The position numbers were made by a program, and so were the translations under genes. Source: CAYNBT01 sp964396025 (GTDB lineage: Bacteria > Patescibacteriota > WWE3 > UBA101185 > UBA10185). From it: 52,694 nt of DNA. The stretch is from assembly GCA_964396025.1 (NCBI GenBank), contig CAYNBT010000004.1, positions 1 to 52,694 of the forward strand. Direction: 5' to 3'. The notes under the pieces are model-generated. The model did no database searches and was not told the origin of the DNA. It worked only from the letters and a program-made list of their open reading frames with translations. Shown here piece by piece: positions 52,687 through 52,694 of this stretch (the stretch's first letter is position 1; each line of letters opens with the position of its first letter).

Positions 52687-52694
52687 ATGCCGAA
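52687..52694 (+). CDS. Start of a following gene (cut by the window end)
   Basis: An ATG at 52687 with GAGGTG 7 bases upstream, 2 bp after the previous stop. Only 8 bases are visible. Confidence 0.35.

Overview
The window looks like chromosome of a small-genome, ultra-reduced bacterium, most likely of the Candidate Phyla Radiation (Patescibacteria; a Microgenomates/WWE3-like group is my guess, not proven: no rRNA or ribosomal-protein marker is present). Reasons: dense short operons, many unrecognised small secreted or membrane proteins, a minimal Suf operon with a very short SufD, a split transketolase, an archaeal-type ATP-dependent DNA ligase, and a scaffold gap of 100 N as in metagenome assemblies. 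UGA is an ordinary stop codon here.

Layout. 126-3701: a large secreted beta-helix/LamG protein and two Nudix hydrolases, all on the minus strand. 3773-4298: debris with att-like repeats and a broken gene. 4272-17180: an integrative element of about 12.9 kb inserted at the 3' end of a tRNA-Asn gene. It carries small unknown cargo genes, a VOC protein, a HAD-like protein, a degenerate 2-hydroxyacid dehydrogenase, a PQ-loop-like membrane protein, a TIM-barrel-like protein overlapping a PIN nuclease, an XRE regulator with a PD-(D/E)XK-like nuclease, a phage-like block (small-terminase-like, DUF5659, replication-initiator-like) and a large serine recombinase whose last codons lie inside the tRNA. 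17388-23087: two paralogous small proteins, a DUF1189 membrane protein and a giant secreted glycosidase-like protein that ends in a 31-bp tandem repeat and an assembly gap. 23352-29601: a Suf iron-sulfur operon (ArsR-type regulator, sufC, sufB with intein, short sufD, sufS, sufU, DUF1858, ferredoxin), then a ribosome hibernation factor. 30024-33018: three tRNAs (Ile-UAU, initiator Met, elongator Met), a tyrosine recombinase and a DivIC-like protein. 33656-39617: trpS, ftsH, a 5'-3' exonuclease, two unknown envelope proteins and nth. 39614-49285, minus strand: DsbA-like thiol oxidoreductase, 2-hydroxyacid dehydrogenase, PfkB kinase, a pentose-phosphate run (two transketolase halves, LOG protein, Rpe, RpiB), VKOR, Lgt and membrane proteins. 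49450-52694: a VanY-like lipoprotein without metal ligands, DNA ligase, and a membrane protein.

How the parts work together. VKOR plus DsbA form a disulfide-forming pathway for exported proteins, which are cysteine-rich here. Lgt would lipidate lipoproteins such as the VanY-like one. Transketolase, Rpe and RpiB form the non-oxidative pentose phosphate branch without a visible transaldolase. The Suf operon serves nth and the ferredoxin.

The most striking global signal is in gene starts. At least 19 genes have a -10 hexamer (TATAAT-like, often with a TGn extension) ending exactly 6 or 7 bases before the start codon, which predicts leaderless mRNAs. A separate class of unknown small genes has a long leader, a strong Shine-Dalgarno and its own terminator, and several of those terminators physically contain the next gene's promoter. 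The strongest candidate for an undescribed system is the TIM-barrel/PIN pair with the neighbouring XRE/PD-(D/E)XK pair inside the integrative element.
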